Source of the DNA: Microbispora hainanensis
GTDB taxonomy: Bacteria; Actinomycetota; Actinomycetes; Streptosporangiales; Streptosporangiaceae
Direction of reading: 5' to 3'
Assembly: GCF_036186745.1 (NCBI RefSeq)
Contig: NZ_CP108086.1
Location: 2,170,001-2,234,000 of the forward strand
Length of the DNA stretch: 64,000 nt
The notes beneath the pieces were generated by a model. That model ran no database searches. It was given only the letters and a program-made list of their open reading frames with translations, and was not told the origin of the DNA. Positions 13,870 to 22,649 of this stretch are shown here, piece after piece. Each line of letters opens with the position of its first letter. The first letter of the stretch is position 1. Both the position numbers and the translations under genes were made by a program.

Positions 13870-14657
13870 CGGTCCTCCCCGAACACCGCGGTCACCGTGC
13901 CGAGGCCAGCGAAGCTCGCCTGGACAACGTCGCCGACGGCCACCGGCACCGCTGCGGTTACCGAGCCCGGCAGGATCGTGTGCCCCGCCTCCAGCGTCAC
14001 ACCGCGTTCGCCCAGGGTGTTGGCCAGCCACACGAGGGCGTTCAGCGGCGAGCCGAGCACCGCCGCGCCCGCTCCGGTGCCGGCGACCTCGCTGTTGCGC
14101 CGCAGCACGCACCCGGTCAGCCGGAGGTCCAGGTCGGACAGCCGGGCCGGGGTGCCGCCCAGTACCACGCCGCCTGAGGACGCGTTATCGGCGATCGTGT
14201 CGATCAGTGTGATCCGCCAGTCCCTGACCCGGGAGTCGATGATCTCCAGGGCGGGCAGCACGAAGTCCACGGCCGCCACCGCTTCGGCGACGGTCACTCC
14301 GGGGCCGCGCAGCGGCCGGGAGAGCACGAAGGCGATCTCGGGCTCGATCCTCGGCTGCAGGAAGCGCGACACGTCGATCGGCGCGCCCTCCGGGTGGAAC
14401 ATCGTGTCGGTGAGGTGGCCGTAGTCGGGCGCGTCCACGCCGAGCTGCCGCCGCATGGCGGCGGAGGTCAGGCCGACCTTGTGGCCCTTGACGACCGCGC
14501 CGTCCGCGAGCAGACAGTCGATCTGCCCGAGCTGGATCGCGTACGCGTCGTCGATCGTGAGCCCGGCGAGCCGGCTGGTCGGCGGATCGACCGGTTCGCG
14601 GGTCCGGTAGGCGTCCAGCAGCTCGCCCACGAGCCTGTCACGCTCCGTTGTGTCCAT
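13866..14657 (-). CDS. 2-keto-4-pentenoate (2-hydroxypentadienoate) hydratase
   Basis: A 263-residue member of the hydratase/decarboxylase (FAH-related) family that adds water to 2-hydroxypenta-2,4-dienoate to give 4-hydroxy-2-oxovalerate. The island has two members of this family. This one has the hydratase-type features also seen in Dmp[29 protein letters not shown] and [15 protein letters not shown]. The metal ligands are expected in IEPEIAF and EIIDSR. I use ATG 14657; GTG 14666, in the same frame, is also possible because neither has a strong ribosome-binding site. First gene of its operon, divergent from the ABC importer. Confidence 0.88.
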   Translation of the reverse strand: MDTTERDRLVGELLDAYRTREPVDPPTSRLAGLTIDDAYAIQLGQIDCLLADGAVVKGHKVGLTSAAMRRQLGVDAPDYGHLTDTMFHPEGAPIDVSRFLQPRIEPEIAFVLSRPLRGPGVTVAEAVAAVDFVLPALEIIDSRVRDWRITLIDTIADNASSGGVVLGGTPARLSDLDLRLTGCVLRRNSEVAGTGAGAAVLGSPLNALVWLANTLGERGVTLEAGHTILPGSVTAAVPVAVGDVVQASFAGLGTVTAVFGEDR

Positions 14658-14702
14658 AGCCCGCACGGTCTCGCCCCGGTGGTGCGGGGCTCAACGCCCG
14701 AG

Positions 14703-14718
14703 TTCCATTCAACGAGAA
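14703..14718. promoter_or_regulatory. Putative IclR operator, copy 1 (TTC-N10-GAA)
   Basis: TTCCATTCAACGAGAA in the gap between the divergent hydratase operon and the ABC importer operon. It matches four other sites in the island in length and arms and lies 18 bp before the ATG of the binding-protein gene. Confidence 0.65.
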
Positions 14719-14723
14719 TTCGA

Positions 14724-14779
14724 GGGTTCCCACACAATGAAAATCGGGATTAGGGGTTTTGGGAGGCGGGTTCCCACAC
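14724..14779. repeat. 12-bp direct repeat at the importer start
   Basis: GGGTTCCCACAC occurs at 14724-14735 and again at 14768-14779. The spacing is 44 bp, about four helical turns. The second copy lies inside the coding region if translation starts at 14737 but upstream of it if the start is GTG 14788. It may be a second operator. Confidence 0.5.
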
Positions 14780-16356
14780 TGGGGCCCGTGCTTCGACTGA
14801 CCCCTGTGCTCGCGTGCTGCGCCCTGCTGGCCGCGGCCTGCGCGACCGCGGACGCCCGGCAGACCGCCGGCGGCGCCCTCACCGCGGGGCTCGCCCAGCC
14901 GGTGAGCTGCCTCGACCCGCATCAGACCCCACAGACCCAGAATCTCAACGTATCGCGCCAGCTCGTGGACTCGCTGACTGACCAGGACCCGCGCACCGGA
15001 GAGATCGTGCCGTGGCTCGCGACGTCGTGGAAGGTCGACAAGCAGGCCAAGCGGTTCACCTTCACCCTGCGCGACGGCGTGACGTTCAACGACGGCGCGC
15101 CGCTGGACGCGGCCACGGTCGTCGCCAACCTCGACGACATCGTCAAGCTCGGCGCGCGGTCGCCGCTCGGCTCGGGCTACCTCGCCGGCTACGCGGGGGC
15201 CTCAGCGCTCGACGCGAAGACCGTCGAGGTGCGGTTCGACGCGCCGAGCGCACAGTTCCTCCAGGCCACCTCGATGGTGACGCTCGGCATGCTCTCCCCG
15301 GGCACCCTGCGCAAGACCCCAGAGCAGCGCTGCGCGGGCGGGATCGCCGGCTCCGGGCCGTACGTGCTCGGCCGGGTCGCGCTCAACGAGGAGGTGCGGC
15401 TGTCCGCCCGCACCGGGTACGCCTGGGCGAGCGCGCTGGCCGCCAACCGGGGCGTTCCGCGCGTGCGCGAGCTGACCTTCGCCATCGTCACCGACCCGAG
15501 CGCCAGGCACGGCAGCCTCCTGTCCGGGCAGCTCGATGCCGACCTGCAGGTGCTCCAGCAGGACCAGCGATCCTTCGGCGACCGAGGTCCCCGGCTGCTG
15601 TCGGCCACCCGGCCCGGCATCGTGTACACGCTGCTGCCCAACGAGTCGCGACCCGCGCTGCGCGACCCCTCCGTACGGCGGGCCATCGGCGCCGCCCTCG
15701 ACCGGTCGAAATTCACGCCGCTGCTCGCGGCGGGCGAGCGCCCGGCGACCGACGTGCTCGCCACCACCACGCCCGGCTACAAGGACCGCTCGGCCGGCCT
15801 GGCGTACGCGCCCGGTGAGGCGGCCCGGCTGCTCGACGCGGCCGGGTGGCGGCGCGGCCCGGACGGCGTGCGCGCGAAGGGATCGCAGCGGCTGTCGTTC
15901 GACCTGGTCTACTCCGCCAGTGAGCCCTACGGCTCGCTGTACCAGCTCATGGCCCAGCAGCTCGCCGAGGCCGGGATCGAGCTGCGGCCGACGCCACTCG
16001 ACGACGCCACCAACAGCGCACGGCAGGGCTCGGGCGACTACGACTTCGTCTCGTGGGCCGTGACCAGGGGCGACCCCACGGTCCTCGCCAGCGTGTATCC
16101 GGTGAAGAGCGCGAACCCGCTGCGCCGCACCCGGCCGGACGAGGTGGACAGCACGATCGCCCGGATCGCCACGGTGCTCGATCCCGCCGAGCGCGCCCGC
16201 GCCGTGGACGCCGCGGCCGAGGCGATCCTCTCCGGCGGGCACGGCATCCCGCTCTTCGAGCAGGCCTCGTCGATCGGCCTCGCGGAGCGGGTGACAGGGG
16301 TCCGCCTCGACGCCTCGGGACGGCCGATTTTCCAGGACGCGGAGGTACGGGCATGA
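14737..16356 (+). CDS. ABC importer substrate-binding lipoprotein (peptide/SBP_bac_5 type)
   Basis: This is the extracellular solute-binding protein of a Dpp/Opp-type importer, 539 residues from ATG 14737. The N-terminus has a basic patch, a hydrophobic core and a lipobox ending LLAAAC, so it should be lipid-anchored outside the membrane. The mature part shows the family pattern: SCLDPHQT, VDSLTDQDPRTGEIVPWLATSW, GVTFNDGAPLDAATV and GSGPYVL. GTG 14788 is a possible shorter start. First gene of a five-gene coupled operon. Location inside an aromatic catabolic island suggests an aromatic amide, peptide conjugate or amino acid as ligand; the ligand is not readable from the sequence. Confidence 0.85.
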   Translation: MKIGIRGFGRRVPTLGPVLRLTPVLACCALLAAACATADARQTAGGALTAGLAQPVSCLDPHQTPQTQNLNVSRQLVDSLTDQDPRTGEIVPWLATSWKVDKQAKRFTFTLRDGVTFNDGAPLDAATVVANLDDIVKLGARSPLGSGYLAGYAGASALDAKTVEVRFDAPSAQFLQATSMVTLGMLSPGTLRKTPEQRCAGGIAGSGPYVLGRVALNEEVRLSARTGYAWASALAANRGVPRVRELTFAIVTDPSARHGSLLSGQLDADLQVLQQDQRSFGDRGPRLLSATRPGIVYTLLPNESRPALRDPSVRRAIGAALDRSKFTPLLAAGERPATDVLATTTPGYKDRSAGLAYAPGEAARLLDAAGWRRGPDGVRAKGSQRLSFDLVYSASEPYGSLYQLMAQQLAEAGIELRPTPLDDATNSARQGSGDYDFVSWAVTRGDPTVLASVYPVKSANPLRRTRPDEVDSTIARIATVLDPAERARAVDAAAEAILSGGHGIPLFEQASSIGLAERVTGVRLDASGRPIFQDAEVRA

Positions 16357-17558
16357 CATGGAACGACTTCGCCGCGGGCCGCGCGGTGGACCCGGCGGCG
16401 TTCGTCGCCGCCGCGCACGCACTGCTGGAATCGGCGGTCGCCGCAGCCGGCGGCGGCGAGGCCGCCAGGGCCGACTTCGTCGCCGGGCTGGAGGCGAGTC
16501 TTGCCACATCAGGGCCCTACGCCACCCTGCGGCTTGACGCCGGGCTCGCCGACCAGGGCGTCAGGGGCGAGCTGCGGGACAACGCCATCGCGGTGTCCGA
16601 GGTGGTGCTGGACCTGGTGCGGAGCACGTCCGGCACGGGCACGCCCGGCCCGCTGGACATCCACAGTAACTGCGTGGGGTACGCCTGGATCCCCCCGGTG
16701 GTCGAGCGGCTCATCGGCGAGCCCGGCCTGCACGCCGCGCGCAACCTGTACAACGAGTGGCTGTGGCAGCTCGTGCTGCTGCGGGACGCCCTCATCCCGT
16801 TCACCGATCCATCGCGGGTGCGGCTGCTCGCCGACGCCGACGGCCTGACCCGCCTCCGGGACGCCCGGGACTGGTTCACCGTCCAGCTGATGACCCGGCG
16901 GATTCCGCACGCGGCGATCGTCCGGTTCGCCGCCGAGGCCGTGACGGGCGGATACGCCGAGGGGGCCTACGGGTTCCAGCACGGGGGCACGGTGGTCCTG
17001 CCGCCGGTCGCCCTCGACGGCGACCTGCTCGGCCCGGCGTATCTCCTGGGCCTGCGCGAGGGGACGCTGGTCGCCGAGGACACGGCGTACTTCGTCCAGG
17101 GACAGGAGGACGGGGAGACCGCGAGCACGCTGTCCGTCCCGGCGCGGGCGATCGGCGACGTCGAGGTGGTCGGCCTGACCGACCGGCTGGTGCCCGGCCC
17201 GCCCGTCAATCCCTCCGGCGCCGCCGGCCCCGTCGTCCGTACGCTGAGCCTGGTGGTGGGCTTCGACGGCCACGAATGGACGACCGACCTCGGACGTGCG
17301 CTGCGCGGCCACCGCTACGCCGCCCGCCCGGCCGCCGCGGAGGCCACGACGGAACCGGGAGACGCGGCCGCCTGGCCGGGGTGCGCGGTGCTCCGGCAGG
17401 ACGGGCAGGTGGCGGTGCCCGACGGCGGCGTCATCCCGACCGGCGGTCAGCGCGCGCTGACCCTCGCGCTGCTCGGCAGGCTCCGGCCGGGCAACGTGGT
17501 GCTGTACACCGGCCAGGCGGTCGGCGGGCAGCGGGTCCTCCTGGACATCCGGGGCTGA
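16353..17558 (+). CDS. Unrecognised protein within the ABC importer operon
   Basis: I do not recognise this 401-residue protein. It starts at ATG 16353 in an ATGA overlap with the binding-protein gene and stops one base before the first permease, so it is made as part of the importer operon. No signal peptide, membrane segment or nucleotide-binding motif is visible, so it is probably cytoplasmic. The most distinctive stretches are DIHSNCVGYAWIPPVVERLI, AARNLYNEWLWQLVLLRDA and GAYGFQHGGTVVLPPVA. It could be an enzyme that first acts on the imported compound, but the sequence gives no reaction. Confidence 0.6.
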   Translation: MTWNDFAAGRAVDPAAFVAAAHALLESAVAAAGGGEAARADFVAGLEASLATSGPYATLRLDAGLADQGVRGELRDNAIAVSEVVLDLVRSTSGTGTPGPLDIHSNCVGYAWIPPVVERLIGEPGLHAARNLYNEWLWQLVLLRDALIPFTDPSRVRLLADADGLTRLRDARDWFTVQLMTRRIPHAAIVRFAAEAVTGGYAEGAYGFQHGGTVVLPPVALDGDLLGPAYLLGLREGTLVAEDTAYFVQGQEDGETASTLSVPARAIGDVEVVGLTDRLVPGPPVNPSGAAGPVVRTLSLVVGFDGHEWTTDLGRALRGHRYAARPAAAEATTEPGDAAAWPGCAVLRQDGQVAVPDGGVIPTGGQRALTLALLGRLRPGNVVLYTGQAVGGQRVLLDIRG

Positions 17559-17559
17559 G

Positions 17560-18492
17560 ATGGGCCGGTTCGTGGCGCGGCGGCTCGCGCAGGCGGCGGC
17601 CGTGGTGCTGGCGGTCTACACGCTCACCTTCGCCGTCTTCTACCTCCTCCCGGCCGACCCCGTACGGATCATGATCGGGCCGGAGAACGGCGTGGACGAG
17701 GCGCGGGTGTCCGCGCTGCGCGCCGAGTACGGCCTGGACCGCCCGGCGGCCGAGCGCTACATCGGCGGGCTGCTCCACGCCCTGCACGGCGACTTCGGCA
17801 CCTCGTTCCAGACCGGGCGGGAGGTCGGCGCGACGATCGCCGAGGCGGCGCCGCGCACGCTCGCGCTGGCGGGTGGCGCGCTGCTGCTGGCGCTCCCGCT
17901 CGGCTTCCTGATCGCCTGGTGGGCCGCGCACACCCGGCGGATGTGGCTGCGCCGCTCGCTCGGCGCATTGCCCGGCCTGTCGCTGTCCGTCCCGACCTTC
18001 TGGCTCGGGCTGGTGCTGTTGCAGGCGTTCTCGTTCGGGTTGCCGCTGTTCCCCGCCAGGGCCGAGGACGGGCTCGCCGGTCTGGTGCTGCCGGCCGTGA
18101 CCCTGGCGGTGCCCTCGTCGGCCTTCGTGGCGCAGGTTCTCCTCGAACGGCTGACCGTGGAGATGCGGCAGCCGTACGTGGACACGGCGCGGGCCAAGGG
18201 CGCGTCACGGGCGCGGGCGGTGACGGCACACGCGCTGCGCAACGCCGCCATGCCGGCGTTGACGATGACCGCGCTGCTGGTCGGCTGGCTGGTGTCGGGG
18301 TCGGTCGTGGTGGAGACCGTCTTCGCACGCAACGGGCTCGGCCGCCTGATCGAGTCGGCGGTCACGACCCGGGACCTGCCCATGCTGCAGGCCCTGGTCG
18401 TGGTGACCACGGCGGTCGTCACGCTGCTCACGCTCGCGGTGGACGTGGCCCACCCTCTGGTGGACCCCCGGCTGCGGGAGCGTGCCGCATGA
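17560..18492 (+). CDS. ABC importer permease 1 (DppB type)
   Basis: A 310-residue inner-membrane permease of a peptide-type importer. It has the DppB layout: an N-terminal membrane helix (VVLAVYTLTFAVFYLLPADP), a periplasmic segment (LRAEYGLDRPAAERYIGGLL), then further helices. The EAA-loop contacting the ATPase is YVDTARAKGASRARAVTAHALRNA. It directly follows the unrecognised gene and overlaps permease 2 by ATGA. Confidence 0.9.
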   Translation: MGRFVARRLAQAAAVVLAVYTLTFAVFYLLPADPVRIMIGPENGVDEARVSALRAEYGLDRPAAERYIGGLLHALHGDFGTSFQTGREVGATIAEAAPRTLALAGGALLLALPLGFLIAWWAAHTRRMWLRRSLGALPGLSLSVPTFWLGLVLLQAFSFGLPLFPARAEDGLAGLVLPAVTLAVPSSAFVAQVLLERLTVEMRQPYVDTARAKGASRARAVTAHALRNAAMPALTMTALLVGWLVSGSVVVETVFARNGLGRLIESAVTTRDLPMLQALVVVTTAVVTLLTLAVDVAHPLVDPRLRERAA

Positions 18493-19295
18493 CGTTCATG
18501 AGGCGGCTCGGCGTCGTGCCGTCGGCCCTCGTGCTCCTGGCGGCCTCGGCCGCCGCGCTCGCGCCCGGCCTGCTCTCCCCCGCCGACCCGCTGCGCGGCG
18601 ATCTCACGCAGCGGCTGCTGCCTCCGGGGACCGCGCATCCGTTCGGCACGGACGAGCTGGGCAGGGACGTGTTCACCAGAGTCGTGCACGGATCCGCCCC
18701 CTCGCTGCAGGCCGCCGTCATCGCGGTGGGCGTCGCCGTCCTCGCCGGCTCGGCGATCGGGCTGGTGGCGGGGACAGCCCGGGGCCGGCTGGACGGACTG
18801 GTCATGCGTGCGGTGGAAGTGCTGCTCGCCGTGCCGTCGTTCCTGCTGATCCTGGTGGTCGTGGCGGTGCTCGGGCCGGGGACGCGCGAGGTGGCCCTCG
18901 CCGTCGGTGTGTCGGCCGCGGCGGTGTTCTCCCGGGTCATGCGCGCCGAGGTCGTCAGAGTCCGCGGGTCGGGGTACGTCGAGGCCGCCGCGGTGTGTGG
19001 AACCGGGCGTGTCACGGTGCTGCTGACCCATGTGCTGCCCAACGCCGCGGGGCCGGTCGCCGCGCTGGCGACGCTCGAACTCGGCAACGCCGTCCTCACC
19101 GTCGCCGCCGTGAGCTTTCTCGGCTTCGGGGCCCCGCCCCCGGCGCCCGAATGGGGCTCGCTGGTCGCCGCGGGACGCCCCTTCCTCGCCTCGGCCTGGT
19201 GGCTGACGACCGTGCCCGGTCTCGTCGTCGCCGCGGTGGCGCTCGCGGTCAACCACCTCGGCCACGTACTGCGTACGCGATCGGAGACACGATGA
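18489..19295 (+). CDS. ABC importer permease 2 (DppC type)
   Basis: The second permease, 268 residues, of DppC type. It has an N-terminal helix, the conserved HPFGTDELGRDVFTRVVHGS segment after it, and the EAA-loop YVEAAAVCGTGRVTVLLTHV. The C-terminal GAPPPAPEWGSLVAAGR stretch is typical. Overlaps of ATGA type on both sides show translational coupling with permease 1 and the ATPase. Confidence 0.9.
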   Translation: MTFMRRLGVVPSALVLLAASAAALAPGLLSPADPLRGDLTQRLLPPGTAHPFGTDELGRDVFTRVVHGSAPSLQAAVIAVGVAVLAGSAIGLVAGTARGRLDGLVMRAVEVLLAVPSFLLILVVVAVLGPGTREVALAVGVSAAAVFSRVMRAEVVRVRGSGYVEAAAVCGTGRVTVLLTHVLPNAAGPVAALATLELGNAVLTVAAVSFLGFGAPPPAPEWGSLVAAGRPFLASAWWLTTVPGLVVAAVALAVNHLGHVLRTRSETR

Positions 19296-20833
19296 CACCC
19301 CTGCTGGCCGTACGCGGCCTGACCATCCGCTACGGGCCGCCCGGGCGCGGCCGGCCGGCCGTGGACGGCGCCGACCTGACGGTGGAGGCCGGGGAGATCG
19401 TGGCGGTGGTCGGCGAGTCGGGGTCGGGCAAGTCCACGCTCGCGCACGCGCTCGCCGGCCTGCTGCCGGACACGGCCAGGGTGACCGGGGGCGTGGTCAC
19501 CTTCGGCGGCGAGCGGGTGGACGGCCTGCGGGAGCGGGCGTGGCGGCGGCTGCGCGGGCGGCGGATCGCGTTCGTGCCCCAGGATCCGGGAACCGCGCTC
19601 AACCCGCTGATGACCGTGCGCGCCCAGCTCGCCGAGGCGCTGCGGCTGACCGGCACCCCACGGCCGGGCGAGGACGCACTCGAGGAGGCGCTCGGCCGGG
19701 TGGGCATCCCCGACCCGGCGGCGCTGCTCGGCCGCTACCCGCACCAGCTCTCCGGCGGCTTCCGGCAGCGGGTGCTGCTGGGCATGGCGCTCGCCGGGCG
19801 GCCCGCGCTGCTGATCGCCGACGAGCCGACCTCCGCGCTCGACACCACGGTGCAGAAGACCGTGCTCGATCTCGTCCAGAAGGTCGCGGCCAGGGACGGC
19901 ACCAGCGTCCTCCTGATCACTCACGACCTCGGCGTCGCCGCGGACCGTGCGGACCGCGTGGCCGTCATGACCGAGGGCCGCGTCGTGGAGGAGGGCCCGG
20001 CGGACCGGGTGCTCGGCAGTCCGCGGGCCGCCTACACCCGGCTGCTGCTCCGCTCTGCCCCCCAGCCGCTCACCGGGCCCGCACCGGCCCCGGGAGAGCC
20101 GCTGCTCGTGGTCCGCGACCTGCGGAAGGTGTATCCGGGCGGCACGATCGCGGTCGAGGGTGCCTCGTTCACGCTGGACCGGGCGAGCACGCTCGGGCTG
20201 GTCGGCGCGTCGGGGTCGGGCAAGTCGACCATCGCCCGCGTCGTCACCGGGCTCGTCGAGCCGACGAGCGGGAGCGTGCTGCTGGACGGCGCGCCCGTCA
20301 GGGCCGGCCGGGTGCAGTTCGTCGCGCAGAACCCGTACGCGTCACTCGATCCGCTCATGAGCGTGGGCCGCATCGTCGCGGAACCGCTGCGGGCACTGCG
20401 CGCGGGCACCCGGGCCGAGCGCCGGGAGCGGGTGCTGCGCCTGCTCGAGGACGTCGGCCTGCCCCCAGAGGTCGCCCGGCGGCGGCCCTCGGCGCTGTCC
20501 GGCGGGCAGCGCCAGCGCGTCGCCATCGCCCGGGCCCTGGCGCCGTCGCCCGACGTGATCGTGCTCGACGAGCCGGTGTCCGCCCTGGACACGGTGACCC
20601 AGGCGCAGATCCTCGCACTGCTGCGCCGGCTGCAGGACAAGCACGGGATGGCCTACCTGCTCATCTCGCACGACCTCGCCGTGGTGGCCGCCGCCGCGGA
20701 ACGGCTCGCGGTGATGCGGGACGGCAGGATCGTCGAGTCCGGCCCGACCGCCGACGTGCTCGCCGCGCCCGCGGCGCCGTTCACCCGCGAGCTGCTCGCC
20801 GCCATTCCGGGCGGGCCTCGGCGTGGTGGATGA
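19292..20833 (+). CDS. Fused two-domain ABC importer ATPase (DppD-DppF type)
   Basis: One 513-residue protein carries both ATP-binding domains of the importer. Domain 1 has Walker A GESGSGKST, signature LSGGFRQR and Walker B LLIADEPTSALD. Domain 2 has GASGSGKST, LSGGQRQR and VIVLDEPVSALD, with H-loops SVLLITHDLG and YLLISHDLA. All ATPase motifs are intact in both halves. The 3' end overlaps the opposite-strand hydrolase gene by 53 bp, which is unusual and implies both transcripts run through each other. Confidence 0.92.
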   Translation: MTPLLAVRGLTIRYGPPGRGRPAVDGADLTVEAGEIVAVVGESGSGKSTLAHALAGLLPDTARVTGGVVTFGGERVDGLRERAWRRLRGRRIAFVPQDPGTALNPLMTVRAQLAEALRLTGTPRPGEDALEEALGRVGIPDPAALLGRYPHQLSGGFRQRVLLGMALAGRPALLIADEPTSALDTTVQKTVLDLVQKVAARDGTSVLLITHDLGVAADRADRVAVMTEGRVVEEGPADRVLGSPRAAYTRLLLRSAPQPLTGPAPAPGEPLLVVRDLRKVYPGGTIAVEGASFTLDRASTLGLVGASGSGKSTIARVVTGLVEPTSGSVLLDGAPVRAGRVQFVAQNPYASLDPLMSVGRIVAEPLRALRAGTRAERRERVLRLLEDVGLPPEVARRRPSALSGGQRQRVAIARALAPSPDVIVLDEPVSALDTVTQAQILALLRRLQDKHGMAYLLISHDLAVVAAAAERLAVMRDGRIVESGPTADVLAAPAAPFTRELLAAIPGGPRRGG

Positions 20834-21647
20834 CGTCCGCCACCTCGGCCGGGACGCCGGCGAAGACGGCGTGCCCGGCCTCGACGGTCACCTGGGTGAA
20901 CGCGGTCGCGGGGGCCAGCTCGTCGGCGTGCCGGATCATGACGTCCTGCAGCTCGACGGGCAGCGCCCGGTCGAGGGTGGTGCGGAGGTACGTCCGGGGC
21001 ACGGTCCCCCAGCGCCCGGCCGTGGCGCCGGTCGCGGTGGTGAGGAACGACATCGGCTGGTCGGGAGTGAGGGAGGCGGCCAGCGCCAGGAAGTCCGGCC
21101 GGTCGAGGTCCGAGAAGTAGGCCGCGTGCAGTTCGGCCTGGTACGCGGGGTCGGTGCTGCGCGGATCGATGCGCACGGCGCCGACGGCGGCAGGATCGCC
21201 CAGGTAGAGCCCGCCGCCGAGCGCGGTCTTCGCCTCCGGCAGGTCGAGGTAGGCGCCCGAGGAACCCAGCAGGGTGGGGACGAACCCGGCGACGTACACC
21301 AGCCCGGCCACCAGCTCGGGGGCGATCTCGGCGACCCGGGTGGCCACCGCCCCGCCCATGCTGTGCGCGGCCACGACCGGCGGGGCGGGAAGCCGGCGCA
21401 GCGTGGCCACCACGTCCCGCGCCACGTCGTCGAGGGTCAGGTCCGCGAGTGGGGACACCTCCGTACGCAGCGCCTCGACGTCCCTGGCCAGGTAACTGAC
21501 GGGGAAGCGGGCTCGGGAGCCGTGGCCCGCCAGGTCGAGCGCCAGGACGCGATGGCCCATGGCGGTCAGCTCCTTCGCGAGAGCCGCGAAGTGCCCGGCC
21601 CCGTGCCAGGCCCCGTGGATCAGCACCACGTCACTCGTACCGGTCAT
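20781..21647 (-). CDS. Alpha/beta hydrolase (esterase or hydroxynitrile-lyase-like family)
   Basis: A 288-residue alpha/beta hydrolase. It has the oxyanion loop LIHGAWHGAGHF, a serine nucleophile elbow AAHSMGGAV and the catalytic histidine in VEAGHAVFAGVPAEVADVI. The family includes small-molecule esterases such as plant-type methyl esterases. It overlaps the upstream hydrolase by ATGA. Within the island it could remove an ester or formyl group before ring cleavage, but the substrate is unknown. Confidence 0.82.
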   Translation of the reverse strand: MTGTSDVVLIHGAWHGAGHFAALAKELTAMGHRVLALDLAGHGSRARFPVSYLARDVEALRTEVSPLADLTLDDVARDVVATLRRLPAPPVVAAHSMGGAVATRVAEIAPELVAGLVYVAGFVPTLLGSSGAYLDLPEAKTALGGGLYLGDPAAVGAVRIDPRSTDPAYQAELHAAYFSDLDRPDFLALAASLTPDQPMSFLTTATGATAGRWGTVPRTYLRTTLDRALPVELQDVMIRHADELAPATAFTQVTVEAGHAVFAGVPAEVADVIHHAEARPEWRRAARG

Positions 21648-22516
21648 GCGACGTCGACCTCCTGCCACACCTCCGTCAGCAGCCGCACCAGCTCGGCGGG
21701 ACGCTCCTCGGGCACATAGTGTCCGCAATCTTCCACCCAGCGCGCCGACACGTCCGCCACGGCCTCCCGGACCGTGTCCAGCCAGCCGAACCCGACGCCG
21801 TGCCGCGCGCCCACCACGAGCGTGGGCACCCGCAGCGGCCCGGCGGCGCACAGCTCGCGGTTGTCGGCGATGTCGGCGGGCAGCGCCCGGTAGTAGCCCA
21901 TTGTGGCGCGTACCGCCCCGGGGGCGGCCAGGGCACGGGTGTAGACGTCCATCGCCGCGTCGTCGATCGCGTCGGTGACGTACAGGCCCACCGTGTCGCG
22001 ACGGAACATGAACTCCAGATAGCCGCGCTCGCGGCCGGCGAGCAGGAACTCCGGCAGGTCGGGCACCATGTTGAAGCCGAAGTGCCAGGACCCGCCGGTC
22101 AGCGGGTTGGCCGCCGCGAGGCTGTCGCCGAGGCCGGGGATGCCCGCCTCGACGAACGTCAGGCTGCGTACCGCCTCCGGGTGCAGCGCGGCGAGCGGGT
22201 AGGCGACCTGGCCGCCGACGTCGTGGCCGACGAGGTGGTAGCGGGTCAGCCCGAGCGCGGCCATGAGCCGGGCGAGGATGCCCGCGACCGTGCGCTTGTC
22301 GTATCCGCCGGCCGGCCGCGAGCTCGCCCCGAAGCCCGGCAGGTCGGGGGCCACGACGGTGTGGCGGCCGGCGAGCAGCGGCACCACCTCGCGCCACGCG
22401 TGGGCGGTCTGCGGCCACCCGTGGAGGAGCAGCACCGCAGGCCCCTGCCCCGCGACCACGCAGTTGACCACGTGTCCCGGGAGCCGGACGCGTATCGGGG
22501 AGAACCCTTCAGCCAT
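21644..22516 (-). CDS. Alpha/beta hydrolase, epoxide-hydrolase-like
   Basis: A 290-residue alpha/beta hydrolase with an aspartate nucleophile: [13 protein letters not shown] forms the oxyanion region, [10 protein letters not shown] carries the Asp, and [15 protein letters not shown] the catalytic His. This is the epoxide-hydrolase/haloalkane-dehalogenase pattern. ATG 22516 gives a normal length; ATG 22525 or the far-upstream 22567 are less likely because the latter would put the operator inside the gene. First gene of a two-gene operon divergent from the CoA-transferase operon. Confidence 0.82.
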   Translation of the reverse strand: MAEGFSPIRVRLPGHVVNCVVAGQGPAVLLLHGWPQTAHAWREVVPLLAGRHTVVAPDLPGFGASSRPAGGYDKRTVAGILARLMAALGLTRYHLVGHDVGGQVAYPLAALHPEAVRSLTFVEAGIPGLGDSLAAANPLTGGSWHFGFNMVPDLPEFLLAGRERGYLEFMFRRDTVGLYVTDAIDDAAMDVYTRALAAPGAVRATMGYYRALPADIADNRELCAAGPLRVPTLVVGARHGVGFGWLDTVREAVADVSARWVEDCGHYVPEERPAELVRLLTEVWQEVDVA

Positions 22517-22561
22517 GGCGACCATGGTGCCGGACCGGCGGTCCCGTCCGGCGTGGCGCGT

Positions 22562-22577
22562 TTCCATCTACCGGGAA
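22562..22577. promoter_or_regulatory. Putative IclR operator, copy 2 (TTC-N10-GAA)
   Basis: TTCCATCTACCGGGAA in the gap between the hydrolase operon and the CoA-transferase operon. A related inverted GGAAC-N5-GTTCC element stands at 22594-22608. Confidence 0.68.
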
Positions 22578-22649
22578 CGCGTCGTTGGGTGCGGGAACCC
22601 CGCGTTCCTACGGTCGGCGTGCGGAGGGGTCGCGCTGCCGGGAGGTTAC

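Noticed and set aside
20781..22418. A single 545-residue hydrolase frame
   Set aside because: The first half is out of frame with the upstream hydrolase; only the part from ATG 21647 is homologous, so two overlapping genes are called.
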